64,000 nt of DNA from WLXB01 sp040221475 (GTDB lineage: Bacteria > Pseudomonadota > Alphaproteobacteria > Rhodospirillales > Rhodospirillaceae): the NCBI GenBank assembly GCA_040221475.1, contig JAVKEJ010000053.1:372001-436000 (forward strand). Direction: 5' to 3'. The notes beneath the pieces were generated by a model that searched no databases, was not told the origin of the DNA, and saw nothing but the letters and a program-made list of their open reading frames with translations. This document shows positions 51,276 to 60,096 of the stretch, piece by piece. The number at the start of each line of letters is the position of its first letter. Position 1 is the first letter of the stretch. The position numbers and the translations under genes are program-made.

Positions 51276-52139
51276 ATGTTTCTTGTCACTGGCGCGACCG
51301 GAAAAACCGGCGGACAGACCGTTAAACACTTGTTGGCGCGGGGTGCCAAAGTGCGCGCAATTGTGCGTAATGAAGAAAAAGCAGCCCCCTTGAAAGACCA
51401 GGGCGTTGAGTTGGTGGTTGGTGATATCGGCGATGCTGATGTGGTTGCCAAGGCCATGAAAGGCATTGAAGGCGTGATGCTGACCTTGCCGAATGGCCCC
51501 AATCAACTCAAATGGGAGCTGGATATTATCAAAGCGGCGGAAGCGGCTGGCGTAAAGCATCTCGTGTACATGTCGTCAACGGAATCCAACCCGGACAATC
51601 CGCGCCGCATTCCCCAGGTCCACGTTAAAGTGGCCGAGGCGGCAGAAGCTTCACCGGTTGGATCGACGATCATGCGGCCCAACTTCTTTATGCAGAATGT
51701 GCTGGGCTTTGCCGCTCAGGTCAAAGCCAATGACTCCTTTACCTTCCCAGCCGGGGACGGCACAGCCTCTATGTGTGATGTGCGTGATGTGGGTGAAGTT
51801 GCTGCGATTATTTTGACCGAGGGCGCGCCACACATTGGTAAAACCTATGATCTGACCGGGCCTGATATTCTCTCGATGTATGATGTAGCCAAGCAGCTCA
51901 GTAAAACCTTGGGTCGTGAGATCACCTATACTCCGCAGCCGTTACAAGATTTCCATGATTTTCTGGCACGTGTGCTGAAAAGTGACTGGCACATTGAGGG
52001 CGTGGTGGAACTCATGCAGGAAATGTCTGAAGAAGGTGGCCTTGATTATAAGACAGAAACCATGAGCGAGCTCTTAGGGCGTCCGGCCACGTCTTTGGAA
52101 AAATTCATTGAAGAGCACAAAGCACTCTTTCAAGGTTGA
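51276..52139 (+). CDS. NmrA-type NAD(P)-binding SDR protein
   Basis: 287 residues, cytosolic. FLVTGATGKTGGQTVKHLL (dinucleotide loop), VELVVGDIGDADVVAKAM, GVMLTLPNGPNQ, VKHLVYMSSTESN and IMRPNFFMQN show the atypical SDR (NmrA/HSCARG-like) fold. Such proteins act as NAD(P)H sensors or quinone reductases. GGAG precedes ATG. It converges on the MDR gene; a long inverted repeat lies at the junction. Confidence 0.87.
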   Translation: MFLVTGATGKTGGQTVKHLLARGAKVRAIVRNEEKAAPLKDQGVELVVGDIGDADVVAKAMKGIEGVMLTLPNGPNQLKWELDIIKAAEAAGVKHLVYMSSTESNPDNPRRIPQVHVKVAEAAEASPVGSTIMRPNFFMQNVLGFAAQVKANDSFTFPAGDGTASMCDVRDVGEVAAIILTEGAPHIGKTYDLTGPDILSMYDVAKQLSKTLGREITYTPQPLQDFHDFLARVLKSDWHIEGVVELMQEMSEEGGLDYKTETMSELLGRPATSLEKFIEEHKALFQG

Positions 52140-52165
52140 TAAGGCTAAGCGAAAAAAGCTGCGAC

Positions 52166-52199
52166 TGGATTGTTCAGGTTATGAGACCTGAACAATCCA
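52166..52199. terminator. 14-bp perfect inverted repeat between convergent genes
   Basis: TGGATTGTTCAGGT (52166-52179) and ACCTGAACAATCCA (52186-52199) with a six-base loop. It covers the last codons and stop of the minus-strand gene; on that strand a CTTTTTTCG tract follows nine bases later, so it may end both transcripts. Confidence 0.6.
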
Positions 52200-53204
52200 T
52201 TTGCCAATGTTCTCACCGCTGAGCAGGCCGATAAAAGCCATCGGTGCGGTTTCCAGCCCTTCAAAAACTTTGCGTTCGTACACCAGGCCCTCGTCTTTCA
52301 GCAGGTCGCTGATGGTTTGGCGGGCTTCGGCATATTCACTGACATGATTATGCACTGAAAACTGACCCTCGAATTGTTCCGATTGGTTCCAGCCGCGTTT
52401 GTTGTAGTTAGAGATGATGCCGCAGCGGGTGATGCGGCCATTTTTCGACATCTGCGTGGAGATGATGTCAGCCATCACCCCGCCCGTATTGTCGAAGAAA
52501 TAATCGACGCCGTCCGGGCAGGCTTTTTTGATTTCAGCCGCCAGGTCTTTGGTTTTCTTGTAGTTGATTGCTGCGTCAAACCCGAGCTCGTCCATAAGGT
52601 AGGCGCATTTTTCATCGGTGCTGGTGACGCCAACAACCCAGGCATCCAGCAACAGCGCCAGTTGCCCGGCAAGGGAGCCGACCATGCCGGCGGCGCTGGT
52701 GATGACAACAGAGTCTTCCTGTTGCAGTTTGCCCTCATGTTTGAGGGCCAAAATGGCGGTCAGACCCGGGGCCCCCATCGGCCCAATAAAGTCGATGGGC
52801 TCTGCCATGTCCGTATCGCAGATCGTCACGCCTTCCGGATTGTTGGTCGGGTGGGGGGCCCCATCGGTCACAACATAGTTCTGCCAGCCCAGGAAGCCCT
52901 CAACCACATCGCCGGTTTTGTACTTTGGGTTGTTGGATTTCACGACCACGCCGAGAACCGTGCCGGGAATCACTTTGCCGATATCGGTCATGGGGCCATG
53001 GGGCCGCATGGCTTTATTTTCATCATCCGTCGGGTTCAGCATCAGGCGAATGCGGGGCTCAAGACCAATGAACAGCGTGCGAATAAGCATTTCATTTTCG
53101 CCGGGTTCGGGGATTGGGCCTTCTTCCATGCGGAAGTCGCTGCGCTTGGGCATGCCGTCTGGGTAGGCGTTGAGAACAATTTTACGGTGTACGGTTTGGG
53201 TCAT
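52179..53204 (-). CDS. zinc-independent MDR-family NADP-dependent oxidoreductase
   Basis: 341 residues of the leukotriene B4 dehydrogenase/CurA-type group. FIGLEPRIRLMLN near the start, VVEGFLGWQNYVV, then the cofactor fold VVITSAAGMVGSLAGQLALL, VVGVTSTDEKCAYLMDELGFD and YFDN-type DGVDYFFDNTGGVM. No zinc ligands seen. Members reduce the C=C bond of alpha,beta-unsaturated ketones or aldehydes with NADPH. Its last codons form half of a terminator-like hairpin. Confidence 0.9.
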   Translation of the reverse strand: MTQTVHRKIVLNAYPDGMPKRSDFRMEEGPIPEPGENEMLIRTLFIGLEPRIRLMLNPTDDENKAMRPHGPMTDIGKVIPGTVLGVVVKSNNPKYKTGDVVEGFLGWQNYVVTDGAPHPTNNPEGVTICDTDMAEPIDFIGPMGAPGLTAILALKHEGKLQQEDSVVITSAAGMVGSLAGQLALLLDAWVVGVTSTDEKCAYLMDELGFDAAINYKKTKDLAAEIKKACPDGVDYFFDNTGGVMADIISTQMSKNGRITRCGIISNYNKRGWNQSEQFEGQFSVHNHVSEYAEARQTISDLLKDEGLVYERKVFEGLETAPMAFIGLLSGENIGKWIVQVS

Positions 53205-53389
53205 ATGGCTAGCCTGTCGTCTCTTGATAGATGGTCGTTGCGAATCTGCCGCATCCTACCGCACCGTGGACATTGGGCAACCCACGGTTTCCGCAAGAAT
53301 CGTGGGGCTTTACGTTGGCCCACCATTAGCCGCAAACTGTAATGCTAAAATGGGTACCGATCGGGACCGCACAAGGGGAACTTCAGACC

Positions 53390-54847
53390 ATGACCAAATA
53401 CCATTTTAGTCGCCGAACAGCTCTCAAAAGTGCCGGAGCTGCGGCTGTGGCGACCAGTGTCAGTGTTGGCATGTCTCCCAAGCCCGTAAGGTCTCAGACA
53501 CAGACCGATGTTCTGATTATCGGCGCGGGGCTGTCCGGGCTCTCTGCGGCGCATGTGCTTCAGGATCAAGGGTATTCGGTCCAGGTGATTGAGGGGCGGG
53601 ACCGGATCGGGGGCCGGATTTTATCGCTCAGTGATATTCCGGGAAATCCGGAAGCCGGTGGCAATGGCATCGGGGCTGGCTATGGCCGGGTGATTGATGC
53701 GGCGGAGCGGTTTGGGGCCAAGTTGAATAATATCCTCGACCGCGCGCCTCTCATTTTAAACCGCAGCCTGTTCCTGGACGGCAAGATGATCAGCGAGGAA
53801 GAGTGGCCGACACATCCGCGCAACGTCTTTGACGAAAAATACAAGGCCATGATGCCGTGGTCGTTCGTGCCGATCTTTATCATCCAGAACATGCCCCTTG
53901 AGTCCTATGAAGATTGGTATGACCCCAAAAGCGCGCCATTGGATGTGTCCGTCCATGACTGGTTCACGTCCAAGGGGGTGACCGAAGAACAGATTAACCT
54001 CGCCTACAACATCAATTCAGATTTCGGCAACTCGGCCTATGACGTCTCTGCCCTGATGCTGATGTTCACCTATGCCTGGGGGATGATGCAGCGGTCTATT
54101 CAGCCGCGCGCCACCTATGCGGCGGTTGGCGGCAACCAACGTATTCCTGAAGCGATGGCCGGGGCATTGAAAAACGAAGTGCACCTGGGCCGCAAAGTGA
54201 TTGGCATCACCAGCGACGCAACGGGGGCGGAAGCGCATTGTGATGATGGCACGGTCTATCGCGCCAAACGCATTGTGTCGTCGATCCCGTTTTCTGTGCT
54301 GCGCACCATGAAAATTGAACCTGGATTGCGCGGCGCGCAGGCCCATGCCGTGCAGACCCTCGGAAAGCAGCTTCTGACACAATCGCATTTGGTGGCGAAA
54401 GAGCCGTTCTGGGAAGAAGACGGCATGCCCATCGGCATGTTCTCGGACACGGTTTTGGGCAACGTGATGGCGCAGCACTTTGGCGAAAAGCCGGAAGAGG
54501 TGACCAGCATCACCTGTTGGCACCGTGGCTGGAAGGCGCAGCAGGTCGATCAACTCCCCGAAGAAGATGCCAAGCAGATGATTCTGCAAACCTGGGCTGA
54601 GCAACGTCCGGCATCCAAGGGCAAGCTGGAAGTGGCGGGCTTTAAGTCCTGGTACAACGATCCGTTCTCGTCGGGTGACTGGGCGGTGTGGGAGCCGGGC
54701 CAAATCAAACAATTCATCGTTAAAATGTCTCAACCCCATGGTAACCTGCATTTCTGTGGCGAGCATACCGCGCTATCGAACCGCGGTATGGAAGGCGCAA
54801 TGGAATCAGGTGAACGTGTGGCTTTTGAGGTAATGGATGAAATCTGA
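53390..54847 (+). CDS. Tat-exported flavin amine oxidase (copy 1)
   Basis: 485 residues from ATG 53390 (AGGGGAAC upstream), where a Tat signal begins (HFSRRTALKSAGAAAVA, arginines 8-9; cleavage near VRSQ). FAD-binding: VLIIGAGLSGLSAAHVLQDQ and VIEGRDRIGGRILS; C-terminal FAD contact HFCGEHTALSNRGMEGAMES. Monoamine oxidase/amino-acid oxidase superfamily: oxidises C-N bonds, releasing H2O2 if oxygen is the acceptor. Overlaps copy 2 by 11 bases. Substrate unknown. Confidence 0.9.
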   Translation: MTKYHFSRRTALKSAGAAAVATSVSVGMSPKPVRSQTQTDVLIIGAGLSGLSAAHVLQDQGYSVQVIEGRDRIGGRILSLSDIPGNPEAGGNGIGAGYGRVIDAAERFGAKLNNILDRAPLILNRSLFLDGKMISEEEWPTHPRNVFDEKYKAMMPWSFVPIFIIQNMPLESYEDWYDPKSAPLDVSVHDWFTSKGVTEEQINLAYNINSDFGNSAYDVSALMLMFTYAWGMMQRSIQPRATYAAVGGNQRIPEAMAGALKNEVHLGRKVIGITSDATGAEAHCDDGTVYRAKRIVSSIPFSVLRTMKIEPGLRGAQAHAVQTLGKQLLTQSHLVAKEPFWEEDGMPIGMFSDTVLGNVMAQHFGEKPEEVTSITCWHRGWKAQQVDQLPEEDAKQMILQTWAEQRPASKGKLEVAGFKSWYNDPFSSGDWAVWEPGQIKQFIVKMSQPHGNLHFCGEHTALSNRGMEGAMESGERVAFEVMDEI

Positions 54848-56273
54848 GTCTTTTTCGAGACGATCAGCTTTAAGTGTCGCGGGAGCAGCGGTTGCTGCAA
54901 CCGGATTGAGATCAAGCCCGCTCAGGGCGCAGAACAAGACCGACGTTCTCGTCATTGGGGCGGGGTTGTCCGGGCTCAATGCGGCGATGTTGCTGGAAGA
55001 GCAAGGCTACTCGGTTCAGGTGATTGAGGGGCGAGACCGCATTGGCGGCCGCTTGCTGTCGCTCAGAGACATCCCCGGCAATCCGGAAGCGGGTGGCAAC
55101 GGCATTGGCGCCGGCTATGGCCGCATGATTGATGTGATTGACCGGCTCAAAATACCGGTCTTGAACTCGGCAGGCCGGGCAACCCTGACGCCCTTTGAGT
55201 TGTATCTGGATGGCGAGCGTATTTCCAACGAGGCATGGCCGACTCACCCCAAGAACATTCTGCCCGACGAATGGAAAACCTTCAGTCCGCGTTTGGTGCC
55301 GTTGGTTCTGTTAAGCCGGACCAACCCGCTTGCATCGTTCGAGGATTGGTACGATGCCAAATCGGCCCCCTACGACATCTCTGTCTATCAGGTGTTTAAA
55401 GATGCCGGATTTACCGATGAACAGATTGACCTGACCTATAACCTGAACGTGCCCTATGGCACGTCTGCCCACGACATTTCGGCCCTGATGATGTGGTTTA
55501 ACGATGGCTGGGTCGCCTCCATGCAGGGCGGCGAGCCAACGCAATTGTCAGCCCTGGGCGGCAATATGACCATGCCGGAGATGATGGCACGGACTTTAGA
55601 CCGTGAGGTTCATCTCAATAAGGAAGTGGTGGGTATTCGCAGCGGCGACAGTGACGCCCAGGTGACCTGCCGCGATGGCTCGACCTACCGCGCAGACCGC
55701 ATCGTGTGCTCGCTGCCGTTGCCGGTGATGCGTTACATCAAGTTCGATCCGTTTTTATCTTCGGTGCAGTCCAAGGCGATTGCTCTGGTGCCCTACTTCC
55801 CGATGACTCAGGTGCATCTGGTGGCCAAGACGCCGTTCTGGGAAGACGACGAATGGTCGCCCGATATGTGGACCGACACGGTCGCCGGGCATGTCATCGC
55901 CAACCGCCACAACATCGACAACACAGAGGTCACCAGCCTCACCGCGTGGTCGCGCGGGTTCATGGCCCACAGATTGGATCAAATTGATCCCGAGGACGCC
56001 AAAGCCTGGGTGATTTCTGAAATGGAACGCCTGCGGCCCGCCGCGAAAGGCAAACTGGAAGCGCCGCATATTAAATCCTGGCTGCGTGATCCTTTTGCCG
56101 GCGGCGACTATGCGGTGTGGAAACCGGGTCAGGTAACCGAATTCCTGCATGCGACAAGTAAGGTTCATGGCCGCGTGCATTTCTGCGGCGAGCATACGGC
56201 TTTGTCAAACCGGGGTATGGAAGGCGCCATGGAATCTGGCGAGCGCGCGGCGTTCGAGATTATGGGGATTTAA
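54837..56273 (+). CDS. Tat-exported flavin amine oxidase (copy 2)
   Basis: 478 residues, paralogue of copy 1 with near-identical N-terminal and C-terminal FAD segments (VLVIGAGLSGLNAAMLLEEQ; HFCGEHTALSNRGMEGAMES) but differing middle. Signal SFSRRSALSVAGAAVAA, arginines 8-9, cleavage near LRAQN. The tight 11-base overlap means coupled translation, so a heterodimer or a two-step oxidation is possible. The short cupin gene follows after three bases. Confidence 0.9.
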   Translation: MKSESFSRRSALSVAGAAVAATGLRSSPLRAQNKTDVLVIGAGLSGLNAAMLLEEQGYSVQVIEGRDRIGGRLLSLRDIPGNPEAGGNGIGAGYGRMIDVIDRLKIPVLNSAGRATLTPFELYLDGERISNEAWPTHPKNILPDEWKTFSPRLVPLVLLSRTNPLASFEDWYDAKSAPYDISVYQVFKDAGFTDEQIDLTYNLNVPYGTSAHDISALMMWFNDGWVASMQGGEPTQLSALGGNMTMPEMMARTLDREVHLNKEVVGIRSGDSDAQVTCRDGSTYRADRIVCSLPLPVMRYIKFDPFLSSVQSKAIALVPYFPMTQVHLVAKTPFWEDDEWSPDMWTDTVAGHVIANRHNIDNTEVTSLTAWSRGFMAHRLDQIDPEDAKAWVISEMERLRPAAKGKLEAPHIKSWLRDPFAGGDYAVWKPGQVTEFLHATSKVHGRVHFCGEHTALSNRGMEGAMESGERAAFEIMGI

Positions 56274-56276
56274 GGG

Positions 56277-56765
56277 GTGGACTCAGCTTCAGACTCAAAC
56301 CCTTTTGTCCATAGAACCCGCCGGGTTCTGACCGTCGAGGATGACACGGGCACGTCTTTCGTACTTGAAGATGGCGAGCCGGAGGACGTACTGATTTTGA
56401 ATGGCGCGCGCATGGTCCGCCTGTGGCAGACCGACGAAGTGCCGGCAGAGATTCCGGTGCGCACCGACGTCACCGACGGCGGCTTGGGCCGGCTTCCGGC
56501 GGCTGAGTTCGGCGGCACGCGGTTCTACACCGCAGAGCTGCCGGGTGGAGCCAACGCGCCGCAGATTCCCATGCACACGTCCAACAGCATTGATTACATC
56601 GCGGTGCTGCGCGGCGAGATCGTGCTGGTGACGGATAAAGACGAGGTTGTACTCAAGTCCGGTGATACCCTGGTGCAGACCGGCAACAACCACACCTGGC
56701 AAAACAGAACCGATGAGGTCGCCGTGTTGCTGGTGGTGGTGGTGGGCGCTCAGCGCAAAACTTAG
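56277..56765 (+). CDS. single-cupin protein
   Basis: 162 residues, GTG start three bases after the amine oxidase stop. N-terminal half RRVLTVEDDTGTSFVLEDGE; C-terminal cupin with IPMHTSNSIDYIAVLRGEIVL (motif 1, His) and GDTLVQTGNNHTWQNRTDE (motif 2, His). Could bind a metal and act as dioxygenase, isomerase or ligand-binding protein. Operon partner of the two amine oxidases. Ends in a Val-rich VLLVVVVGAQ strand. Confidence 0.8.
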   Translation: MDSASDSNPFVHRTRRVLTVEDDTGTSFVLEDGEPEDVLILNGARMVRLWQTDEVPAEIPVRTDVTDGGLGRLPAAEFGGTRFYTAELPGGANAPQIPMHTSNSIDYIAVLRGEIVLVTDKDEVVLKSGDTLVQTGNNHTWQNRTDEVAVLLVVVVGAQRKT

Positions 56766-56895
56766 AGCGCGTTCCTGCGGTTTTCAAAGGCCGGGCCTCT
56801 TGCTCGCCTTTCCTTCCCTTGTTACACCGGAGGGTACACTCTGGGAGGTAAAATCCCAACGGCGATCAAACCGATAGATGAAAAAGGGGCCGCGC

Positions 56896-57957
56896 ATGTC
56901 GGATCCAAACACGACGTTTACAGCAACGGCCCTGCAAGTGGATTGCCACGCCGTCAATCATTGTGCCGACCGGGCGGAAGCCTCGGCGCAAATGCTCAAA
57001 CAGATCGCACATCTGGGCACCAACATCACCAGCATTGATCTGTTTACTCTGGGCTTTAGCGGCACCAAAACCCAGTTGTTTGTGTTGCCAGAGTATTTTC
57101 TGTCCAGCTTCCCCATGGGGGAGTCCATTCCCCGTTGGAAGGAATTGGGGGCGATTGATATGGACGGCCCGGAATACGAGGCCATGGGCAAGATCGCACA
57201 AAGCCGCAAGTGTTTCTTATCGGGCAATGTCTATGAGAACGATCCTCATTTTCCCGAGTTATATTTCCAAACCTGCTTTGTCATTGGCCCCAACGGCGAT
57301 GTGATTTTGCGGTATCGCCGTCTGGTCTCGTTGTTTGCTCCAAGTCCTTATGACGTGTGGGATAAGTACTTAGACCTGTATGGCGCGGACGGTGTGTTCC
57401 CCGTTGCGGATACGGCCATTGGTAAGATCGGCTGTGTCGCCTCCGAGGAAATTCTGTACCCCGAAATTGCACGCTGCTTGGCCATGCGGGGCATGGAGAT
57501 TTTGTGCCACTCCACATCCGAAGTGGGCGCGCCCATGCTGACGCCGAAAGAAATCTGCCGCCGCGCCCGGGCCGTTGAGAACATGTGTTATGTGGTGTCG
57601 TCCAACACGGCGAGCATCAAGGGCATTTCTATCCCGGCTGAGTCCACGGGCGGCATGTCGAAGATTGTCGACTACAAGGGTCTGGTGCTAGCCGAGGCTT
57701 ATACCGGCGAGACGTTCTGCGCCAGCGCCATGCTGGACATGGACAGCCTGCGAAAAGTGCGCAAACACGCGGGCATGACCAACCTATTGTCGCGTCAGCC
57801 CTTCGGCATTTACGCCGGCGAGTACGGCAGTCATACCTTTGTTGAGCCCAACGCCATGATGGAGAACGGCAAGGTGGTCACGCCGGACCGTGCGTTCTTC
57901 GTCCGCCGTCAGCAAGAGGTGCTGGAACGTCTGAGCAAAGACGGCGTGTTGTCCTAG
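56896..57957 (+). CDS. nitrilase-superfamily protein with Lys-to-Arg change
   Basis: 353 residues from ATG 56896, chosen for AAGGGG six bases upstream; ATG 56878 has none. Carbon-nitrogen hydrolase fold. Catalytic Glu66 in FVLPEYFLSS and Cys180 in IGKIGCVASEEILYPE are present, but the catalytic Lys of the YRK element is Arg142 (ILRYRRLVSLF). Later HSTSEVGAP and NTASIKGISIPAESTGGMSK shape the pocket. Members cleave nitriles, amides or carbamoyl groups. Activity with Arg is uncertain. Next gene starts 12 bases after the stop. Confidence 0.85.
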   Translation: MSDPNTTFTATALQVDCHAVNHCADRAEASAQMLKQIAHLGTNITSIDLFTLGFSGTKTQLFVLPEYFLSSFPMGESIPRWKELGAIDMDGPEYEAMGKIAQSRKCFLSGNVYENDPHFPELYFQTCFVIGPNGDVILRYRRLVSLFAPSPYDVWDKYLDLYGADGVFPVADTAIGKIGCVASEEILYPEIARCLAMRGMEILCHSTSEVGAPMLTPKEICRRARAVENMCYVVSSNTASIKGISIPAESTGGMSKIVDYKGLVLAEAYTGETFCASAMLDMDSLRKVRKHAGMTNLLSRQPFGIYAGEYGSHTFVEPNAMMENGKVVTPDRAFFVRRQQEVLERLSKDGVLS

Positions 57958-57969
57958 GAGGAAACCGCG

Positions 57970-58326
57970 ATGATCACGGCGCTCGTTACATTTGTCCCTA
58001 ATCCAGGCCGGGCCGAAATGACTCCGTCGGAGAAGCTTGCGTTGTATGAAGCGACCGCGCCCAAGTATCAGAAAATACCGGGTCTCATCCGCAAGTATTT
58101 TATGGGCAATGAAAATCGTGCGGGCGGCTGGTACGAGTGGGAATCCCTGGACCATGCCAAAGCCTATTACACGCCCGCGTGGGAAGCGTTTATCACCGGC
58201 ACCTATGGTACGGACTTGCGCATCGAATATTTTGACTGTCCGTGCGTGGTCGATAATGCCCACGGTGAGATCAGCATTGCGCCGGAGGTTTATGCGGCGA
58301 TTGAAGATGCAACGGAGGTGGCCTGA
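57970..58326 (+). CDS. YdhR/EthD-like dimeric alpha-beta barrel protein
   Basis: 118 residues. ITALVTFVPNPGRAEMTPSE then YQKIPGLIRKYFMGNENRAG, GGWYEWESLDHAKAYYTPAW and LRIEYFDCPCVVDN match small ferredoxin-like alpha-beta barrel proteins annotated as monooxygenase YdhR. A perfect AGGAGG ribosome site precedes ATG. Lies between the nitrilase-fold gene and NTF2-like copy 2, overlapping the latter by one base (TGATG). A role in the same pathway is likely. Confidence 0.7.
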   Translation: MITALVTFVPNPGRAEMTPSEKLALYEATAPKYQKIPGLIRKYFMGNENRAGGWYEWESLDHAKAYYTPAWEAFITGTYGTDLRIEYFDCPCVVDNAHGEISIAPEVYAAIEDATEVA

Positions 58327-58709
58327 TGAGTGCAGATAAAGTCAAAGACTACCTTCGCGCAATGGAGGAGCGGGATTTGGAGCGCGCCAAAAACTATCTC
58401 GCCCCCGATTTCAAAATGACCTTTCCCGGCGGACGCACCATGACGTCTCTGGATGAATTGATCGCGTGGTCAAAAGGCCGTTATAAATCCGTCACCAAAA
58501 CCTTTGAAGATTTTGATGTCTTTGAAGCTGGCGATCAAACCGTGGTCTACAATACGGGCATGTTGAACGGCGAAGCGCTGGACGGTTCGCCCATCCGCGA
58601 GGTGCGCTACATCGACCGCTTTGTCTTTCGCGATGGATTGATTGTGGATCAACAGGTCTGGAATGATCTGGCAGATGTGCTGCCCAAGACTGCCGCAGCC
58701 AGTTCGTGA
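58326..58709 (+). CDS. NTF2-like (SnoaL-type) protein, copy 2
   Basis: 127 residues. VKDYLRAMEERDLERAKNYL, FKMTFPGGRTMTS, WSKGRYKSVTKTFEDF and VRYIDRFVFRDGLIVDQQVW. It pairs with copy 1 at 45862: both have SKGR.KS..KT and VRYIDRF....IVD..VW.D.A, so they are paralogues 12 kb apart. The fold is a curved beta-sheet cone. Catalysis unknown. Tightly coupled to its neighbours. Confidence 0.78.
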   Translation: MSADKVKDYLRAMEERDLERAKNYLAPDFKMTFPGGRTMTSLDELIAWSKGRYKSVTKTFEDFDVFEAGDQTVVYNTGMLNGEALDGSPIREVRYIDRFVFRDGLIVDQQVWNDLADVLPKTAAASS

Positions 58710-58713
58710 TTTT

Positions 58714-60096
58714 ATGACAGACCTTCTCGCGGCTCTGGCCGAAACCGTTGATGCTTCGGGCATGCTGACGGGAGAGGACATCGGTCCCCGGTATACCGAC
58801 ACGCGCGGGCATGGCGCGGCAGGTGTTCCGGCCTGTGTAATGCGCCCCACCACCACGGCGCAGGTATCGGCCATCTTAAAGCTGTGCCATGACGCCGGGC
58901 GGGCTGTTGTGCCTCAGGGCGGTATGACGGGCTTGGTGGGCGGTGGTGCACCGGGCGACGGCGACGTTGTTCTGTCTCTCGAGCGTATGAATGGGATCGA
59001 AGAGATTGATCCCCATGGCCGGACTATGACCGCTGGGGCCGGAGTCATTCTGGAAACAGCCCATGGCGCGGCTGATGAGGCTGGCTTTGTGCTGCCTGTG
59101 GATTTAGGTGCGCGGGGCAGTGCGACCCTTGGCGGGCTGATCAGCACCAATGCGGGCGGCAACCGGGTCATTCGTTACGGTATGACGCGTCAGTCGGTGC
59201 TGGGTCTTGAGGCCGTGCTGGCCGATGGCACCGTCTTGAGTTCGATGAATCGGATGTTGAAAAACAACGCGGGCTACGATCTCAAACAGTTGTTTATCGG
59301 CTCGGAAGGCACGCTCGGTCTGGTCACGCGCTGTGTGATGCGCTTGCAGGCCAAGCCGCTGACCACGTCAACTGCGTTTGTTGGCATCAACAATTTTAAG
59401 TCGGTGATCGGCTTTCTCTTGCTGTTGGATTCAAAGCTCAGCGGGGGGCTTGGGGCCTTTGAAGTGATGTGGCGCGAATACTACGACTTCGTGTGTGAGC
59501 GCTGTCCCTCGCTGAAGCCGCCCTTGGACCCAAAGTATAACTTCTATGTCGTGACCGATGCCTTGGGGGCTGACCCGGATGGCGATGCCGAGCGCTTTGA
59601 GGGCATTATGGAAACTGCTCATGCCCAGGGTTTAGTCCAGGACGGGGTCATTGCTCAATCGGAGGTCGACCGCAGTGACCTCTGGGCCATTCGGGAAGGG
59701 GCCGGCGAGGGCTTTCGCACCCTCTCGCCCATGTTTACCTATGATGTCTCCATGCCCATTTTAACCATGGAAGGTTTCGGCACGCGCGCGATGGCGGACA
59801 TTGAAGCCGTGTTTCCCGGCGCGACGACGCTGGTGTTAGGTCATCTCGGCGACGGCAACTTGCATGCAGTGGTCGCGGTCGGCGATGGCTCCGATGAGGC
59901 CCACCGCAAGGTGAATGATATTCTGTATGGCATCATTCGCGAGCTTGGCGGGTCAGTGTCTGCCGAACATGGCATCGGCACCGAGAAGCGGGACTACCTG
60001 GACTGGAGCCGCACCGGGGCTGAAGTCGAAGTGATGCGCGCTCTCAAGCGGACACTCGATCCCAAGGGCATTCTAAATCCTGGAAAAGTGCTCTAG
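58714..60096 (+). CDS. FAD-linked oxidase (GlcD/D-2-hydroxyacid dehydrogenase type)
   Basis: 460 residues from ATG 58714; four bases after the previous stop. FAD-binding: RAVVPQGGMTGLVGGG, DLGARGSATLGGLISTNAGG and FIGSEGTLGLVTR; C-terminal domain with HLGDGNLHAVVAVG and SAEHGIGTEKRDYL, the metal/substrate His motifs. Relatives oxidise D-lactate, glycolate or D-2-hydroxyglutarate. Last visible gene of the cluster. Its TAG stop overlaps the convergent adaptor stop over CTAG. Confidence 0.9.
   Translation: MTDLLAALAETVDASGMLTGEDIGPRYTDTRGHGAAGVPACVMRPTTTAQVSAILKLCHDAGRAVVPQGGMTGLVGGGAPGDGDVVLSLERMNGIEEIDPHGRTMTAGAGVILETAHGAADEAGFVLPVDLGARGSATLGGLISTNAGGNRVIRYGMTRQSVLGLEAVLADGTVLSSMNRMLKNNAGYDLKQLFIGSEGTLGLVTRCVMRLQAKPLTTSTAFVGINNFKSVIGFLLLLDSKLSGGLGAFEVMWREYYDFVCERCPSLKPPLDPKYNFYVVTDALGADPDGDAERFEGIMETAHAQGLVQDGVIAQSEVDRSDLWAIREGAGEGFRTLSPMFTYDVSMPILTMEGFGTRAMADIEAVFPGATTLVLGHLGDGNLHAVVAVGDGSDEAHRKVNDILYGIIRELGGSVSAEHGIGTEKRDYLDWSRTGAEVEVMRALKRTLDPKGILNPGKVL

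Noticed and set aside
52374..53342. 322-codon frame antisense to the MDR oxidoreductase
   Set aside because: Fully opposite a clear family member, with no ribosome site or domain; an antisense shadow.
54017..54766. 249-codon frame antisense to amine oxidase copy 1
   Set aside because: Composition is that of a shadow frame and the sense gene is certain.
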